DNA of 31,442 nucleotides from Gracilariopsis chorda (Eukaryota; Rhodophyta; Florideophyceae; Gracilariales; Gracilariaceae): positions 1 through 31,442 of the forward strand of contig NBIV01000558.1 of assembly GCA_003194525.1 (NCBI GenBank), written 5' to 3'. Made by a program: the position numbers and the translations under genes. The stretch's first letter is position 1, and every line of letters begins with the position of its first letter. The notes under the pieces were generated by a model. It saw only the letters and a program-made list of their open reading frames with translations, ran no database searches and was not told the DNA's origin. Positions 28,560 through 31,442 of this stretch are shown here, piece by piece.

Positions 28560-29090
28560 GGTAATAATCATTTGATGATGCTAACCAGGGAACCGGATCA
28601 TGACACGCCAAGCCTCTTATCCACCCGTTTGAGAAGTAATTATGCGTGCGCCCCGTTGCATGAGCAACAGTCCGTGTACTGTGATAATCGTTTCGTAAAG
28701 CTTGCTGCACCGACATCCATCCTGGACACACACCGCAATTGAGCGCTCAGCGCGTATTTGAAGCCGCGTTCCGCCCGTGTCGCAGCATAAGCAACAGATG
28801 GCTTATTGCACGTTGTACATACGTCAGCTGCGTCGTTCACATTGCGACCTCATGACTTTTGGTGTCCAATCGAGTACGACAGTTCCACCCCACGTTGGAG
28901 TGCATTCGTGCATTGCCCGTCGTGTTTCAGACGAAAGCTGGCTCACGTGCTACGGTAAATCTTGTCATCCCTCGCAAGCGTGTCTGCTGAGTCAAGTGGA
29001 ATTTCTCATCTACTTTTTCATCATCAGCTCTCCATATAACACCGCTAAAGTGCGCCGTTTTCTCACAATGCTCTGAACATGTCCCTCACA
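28560..29090. other. Spacer between cargo and Harbinger transposase
   Basis: There is no supportable gene. The composition shifts from the GC-rich cargo towards that of the transposon, so a cargo/transposon junction probably lies here, downstream of the transposase stop. Confidence 0.4.
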
Positions 29091-29092
29091 AT

Positions 29093-30403
29093 TCAGCAGG
29101 CTCTTCGTCTAATAAGCCCCATTCTCTGCAGATTGTCTGCCAGTTCATCTCTCAGCAAAGAGCTCTCTCTGGCACGGTTTCTAGCGCGCATATTATCTCG
29201 CTCGGTATGTAATCTGTCTTGGAAGTGAACTACGGGAGTTCCGGCTACATGGTTGTCCTCATGATGAGGAATATATTCATAAAAACTTTCGTTAGCGTAG
29301 TCAATTAGGAAGTTGTGTAACTTACAAGCCACCATAATTATAAGAGTAGTTTGACGCAAAGAATATCTTATCGCAGACCAGAAGATACCGAAACGACATA
29401 TCAGCATTCCAAATGCCTGCTCCACGCATGATCGCGTTAAAGAATGATATGCATTATACGCGTCTTGTTTTGGTGTGAGGTTTCGACAACAGTAAGGCGT
29501 TAAAACTCTAGACTTGTTTGAGTACGCATCGTCCGCCACGACCGCCGCCCACGTTGGCAGTTCGTCACCATGCAGTAGATTGAAGAGTTTTGTATTACTG
29601 AAAGCAGTAGAATCATGAGTCCCACCAGAATGGCGGGCTGACACAAACGAGAATTTGTAGTTTGCCTGTACTGTTGCTTGCACACAAAGAGCAAAAAACT
29701 TCTTACGGTTGTAATACTTCTTTGGATCCGGCGCGTCTTGCAGAGTAGGGCAACGAATTTCAATTGCAATTCCGTCCAACGCAGCGATGATACCATGAAA
29801 AGGACTGTTTCTCAAGCACTGAAAAAGTTCTGCTTGTTCTGAACACTCTTGTTCTGTGACTGGAAATTGTAGTTGGGCAAAATACAATCCAAGGATAGTA
29901 GTGTCTCAGAAAAATATGGTACACCGTTGAAGTTGCAATACCATACGGCCACGAAACGTCAAGATAACTTGCTCCTGCTAGCATTCTTAAAGTAACAAAC
30001 AGCATAACTGAAGGATGTAGAGAACGTGCAATGTTAGAAACGTTATTCTGGCGTCGTTGTATCTGGTTTGTACTTTAGATAGCAGAAACAAAAATTGAGA
30101 TTTGGAAACACGGTACATCCTCTTGAACATAATGTCGGAAATACTCTCAAGATGTGCTTGTTTATCAAACAATCTTCGAGGTAGGACGCATCGGAATGCT
30201 CGATTGTCGGTTTTTTCAAGTTGCGCGTATATTATAGTCCACATACTGTGGTAAATACACATCATCGTAGTTCGTCTTCGTTTGTTTTCCTTCGTAGGCT
30301 TTTGAAATGCTTGATTTCGAACGAGGTTGAGGACAATGGTAGTGCTCGGAGAAAGAGTGAGTCGAGTCATGATATGGAATTGGAGGGATGAATACTCTTC
30401 CAC
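29093..30403 (-). pseudogene. PIF/Harbinger DDE transposase (DDE_Tnp_4), two frame breaks
   Basis: The N-terminal part (30403-29987) contains a helical region, MYRVSKSQFLFLLSKVQTRY. The frame then shifts for LRMLAGASYLDVSWPYGIA, the helix-turn-helix typical of the family, and shifts back for the catalytic part (29887-29093). In that block the first Asp is residue 38 (IIAALDGIAIEI), HSGGTHDSTAF is the conserved GxxHDS motif, the second Asp is residue 120 (ADDAYSNKS), and Glu156 is in SCVEQAFGMLICRFGIF. All three acidic residues are therefore present. Two shifts (near 30030 and 29910) break the gene and could be decay or sequence errors. It lies about 100 bp inside the right terminal repeat. 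The C-terminus is basic (RARNRARESS; MGLIRRRAC). Confidence 0.92.
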
Positions 30404-30510
30404 ATGTAATGGAAATGTCCTTCCAGCTTTGTCCTCCTTTCCATTGAGACAACAAAAATGGACAGAAATCGAAAGTTTTTTAATTCAAAGTTAACCGTTC
30501 ACAGTTTAAG

Positions 30511-30528
30511 AAAGTCATAGAACGGCCC
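30511..30528 (-). repeat. Right terminal inverted repeat of the Harbinger element
   Basis: AAAGTCATAGAACGGCCC, the reverse complement of the left end, followed by TAA at 30529-30531. The transposase gene begins about 100 bp inside it on the minus strand. Confidence 0.9.
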
Positions 30529-30685
30529 TAACCTAAGTAAGGATTTGTGCGACAACGACCTTCGCACCCCTTAAAAAATTAGTAAAATGCACGATTTCGT
30601 TTTTTGTCGCAAACTGCGCCAGCACCCAAACTCTTGCTTCACGTTGATTTTTTGAGCCTTTTGGTTCGACAACTTTTTGCGCCAA

Positions 30686-30727
30686 TGAGAATCAAACGTT
30701 TTGGACAACCAAAATATTTGATTCTCA
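30686..30727. repeat. Nested 42-bp hairpin right of the Harbinger element
   Basis: The outer arms TGAGAATCAAA (30686-30696) and TTTGATTCTCA (30717-30727) are exact complements. An inner pair TTTTGG/CCAAAA (30699-30704 and 30709-30714) closes on a four-base loop ACAA. Confidence 0.65.
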
Positions 30728-30753
30728 GGTTTGTGACCGCTCAAGCTCGGGCC

Positions 30754-30880
30754 CTATCACTCTTTCCTGCAGGCAAGATGCAGACATCACAACTGCAGGA
30801 AACTGTGGTAAGGCGGCGCTACCACTATTTACTGCAGGCAAGATGCAAATGTCACAACTGCAGGAAAGAGTGGTAGGGCC
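30754..30880. repeat. Two tandem 65-bp hairpin repeats
   Basis: Two units with a 65-bp period share GGCAAGATGCA (30773 and 30838) and TCACAACTGCAGGAAA. Each unit is itself an inverted repeat: ATCACTCTTTCCTGCAG or ACCACTATTTACTGCAG on the left against CTGCAGGAAA...GTGGTA on the right. The outer ends of the pair also match each other in inverted orientation (CCCTATCACTCTTTCCTGCAG-like against CTGCAGGAAAGAGTGGTAGGG). Confidence 0.7.
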
Positions 30881-30885
30881 GAAGG

Positions 30886-31442
30886 CCCTTCTTACCCTCT
30901 TTTCCCCGATAAAAAGATTGTTCTCATGTGGGTGCGGGAAAGAAGTCTGAAGTAGGTAATAATACTTCATTGTTACAAATTCCGTATTCTGAAATACAAA
31001 CTACGGTACATAGAAAAGAATTAGAGAAGATCTTTCCTTTCTGCCTAAGAGAACGCTCTGTAGTTCTGGTTTAGAAGACACAGAGACAGTAAGAGGACAC
31101 ATTTTGGGCGTAGGCTGCGTTGACAAGGACCACACGCTGGCAATATTTTAGGTGAACCTAGTCTTTCATGTTATGCTTGACCGAGGTAAAGGGGTTGCTC
31201 TACTGCAGTTCATACTAACAAGATTCAGTGCCACTATGCCAAAACAGAACACAAGTTTCAAGAGAGGATAAAAAGTCCAAGCTTTGCCTTCGTCTCAAAT
31301 TGAGCCCTTCTTTGTCTACCATCCGTCCGAGGGATACCAAAAGCTACGCAAAATTATATATTTTTTAACGTCTTGAATATGTTCCAAATTAAAGCCCTTC
31401 TGACCGCTACCCTTCGGTATATAAAGATACCCCATTTTGTTT
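30886..31442. other. Right flank without a gene
   Basis: There is no open frame worth reporting. TATATAAAG occurs at 31418-31426 near the window edge and could be a TATA box for a plus-strand gene beyond the window, but nothing in the window supports that. Confidence 0.3.

Larger units (their letters stand above)
22026..30528. mobile_element. Large PIF/Harbinger transposon with captured gene fragments
   Basis: The ends are perfect 18-bp inverted repeats (GGGCCGTTCTATGACTTT at 22026-22043, its reverse complement at 30511-30528). Each is flanked by TAA (22023-22025 and 30529-30531), the T-W-A type target duplication of this superfamily. The similarity continues inward after a small indel (GTGAACG in both). 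A Myb/SANT-like gene sits next to the left end and a Harbinger DDE transposase next to the right end, transcribed towards each other, as expected for an autonomous element. The middle (about 23.6-29.05 kb) is foreign: a truncated kinase, a GC-rich tract, a broken esterase and an unknown ORF. At 8503 bp it is larger than the few kilobases usual for the superfamily. Both transposon genes are damaged, so this copy is not autonomous now. Confidence 0.85.

Noticed and set aside
31418..31426. TATATAAAG near the right edge as a promoter
   Set aside because: No downstream gene within the window to support it.
1..31442. CRISPR arrays, rRNA, tRNA genes, bacterial operons
   Set aside because: No regularly spaced repeats, no recognisable rRNA or complete tRNA cloverleaf, and no co-directional tightly spaced genes.

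Overview
The window looks like nuclear DNA of a eukaryote with a transposon-rich genome. No prokaryotic operons, rRNA or tRNA genes are visible. It holds relics of five eukaryotic transposon types (Ty3/gypsy, piggyBac, pogo-like, hAT and PIF/Harbinger), isolated single-exon genes on both strands, and a few intron-like signals with a yeast-type TACTAAC branch sequence. Two genes are of bacterial type: an NAD+-dependent DNA ligase and a peptidoglycan-binding/M15 peptidase. That mix fits an alga or another protist; a red alga is possible, but the lineage cannot be fixed from sequence alone.

Layout. 1-5178 (minus): the 5' part of a decayed Ty3/gypsy element with LTR, primer-binding site, gag, protease, RT, RNase H and integrase. 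Its RT is split by a further ~524-bp insertion. 5180-6191 (minus): a piggyBac transposase pseudogene into which the gypsy LTR has inserted. 6352-7687 (plus): a pogo-like DDE transposase pseudogene, followed by an unassigned ORF. 8418-9916 (plus): a 5'-truncated, twice-frameshifted NAD+-dependent DNA ligase. 10054-11971 (minus): unrecognised ORFs, probably a broken or multi-exon gene. 12443-14490 (plus): a nearly intact hAT transposase. 14.5-16.9 kb: no gene that can be supported. 16980-17735 (plus): the C-terminal end of another pogo-like transposase. 18525-19217 (minus): an intact METTL27-like methyltransferase, the best candidate for a live host gene. 20666-21245 (plus): a truncated PG-binding/M15 peptidase.

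22026-30528 is the most interesting object. It is an 8.5-kb PIF/Harbinger element bounded by perfect 18-bp terminal inverted repeats and a TAA target duplication. A decayed Myb/SANT-like gene lies just inside the left end, and a DDE transposase with its three acidic residues in place lies just inside the right end, the two converging. Between them are about 5.3 kb of more GC-rich, non-transposon sequence: a 3'-truncated protein kinase, a very GC-rich proline-coding or polypurine tract, a frameshifted DUF676-type serine esterase, and an unidentified ORF. The simplest reading is a large Harbinger transposon carrying captured host-gene fragments.

Most genes here are broken, so there is little joint function. 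The window is mainly a record of nested insertion, capture and decay. Just right of the Harbinger element is a cluster of hairpin repeats (30686-30880).
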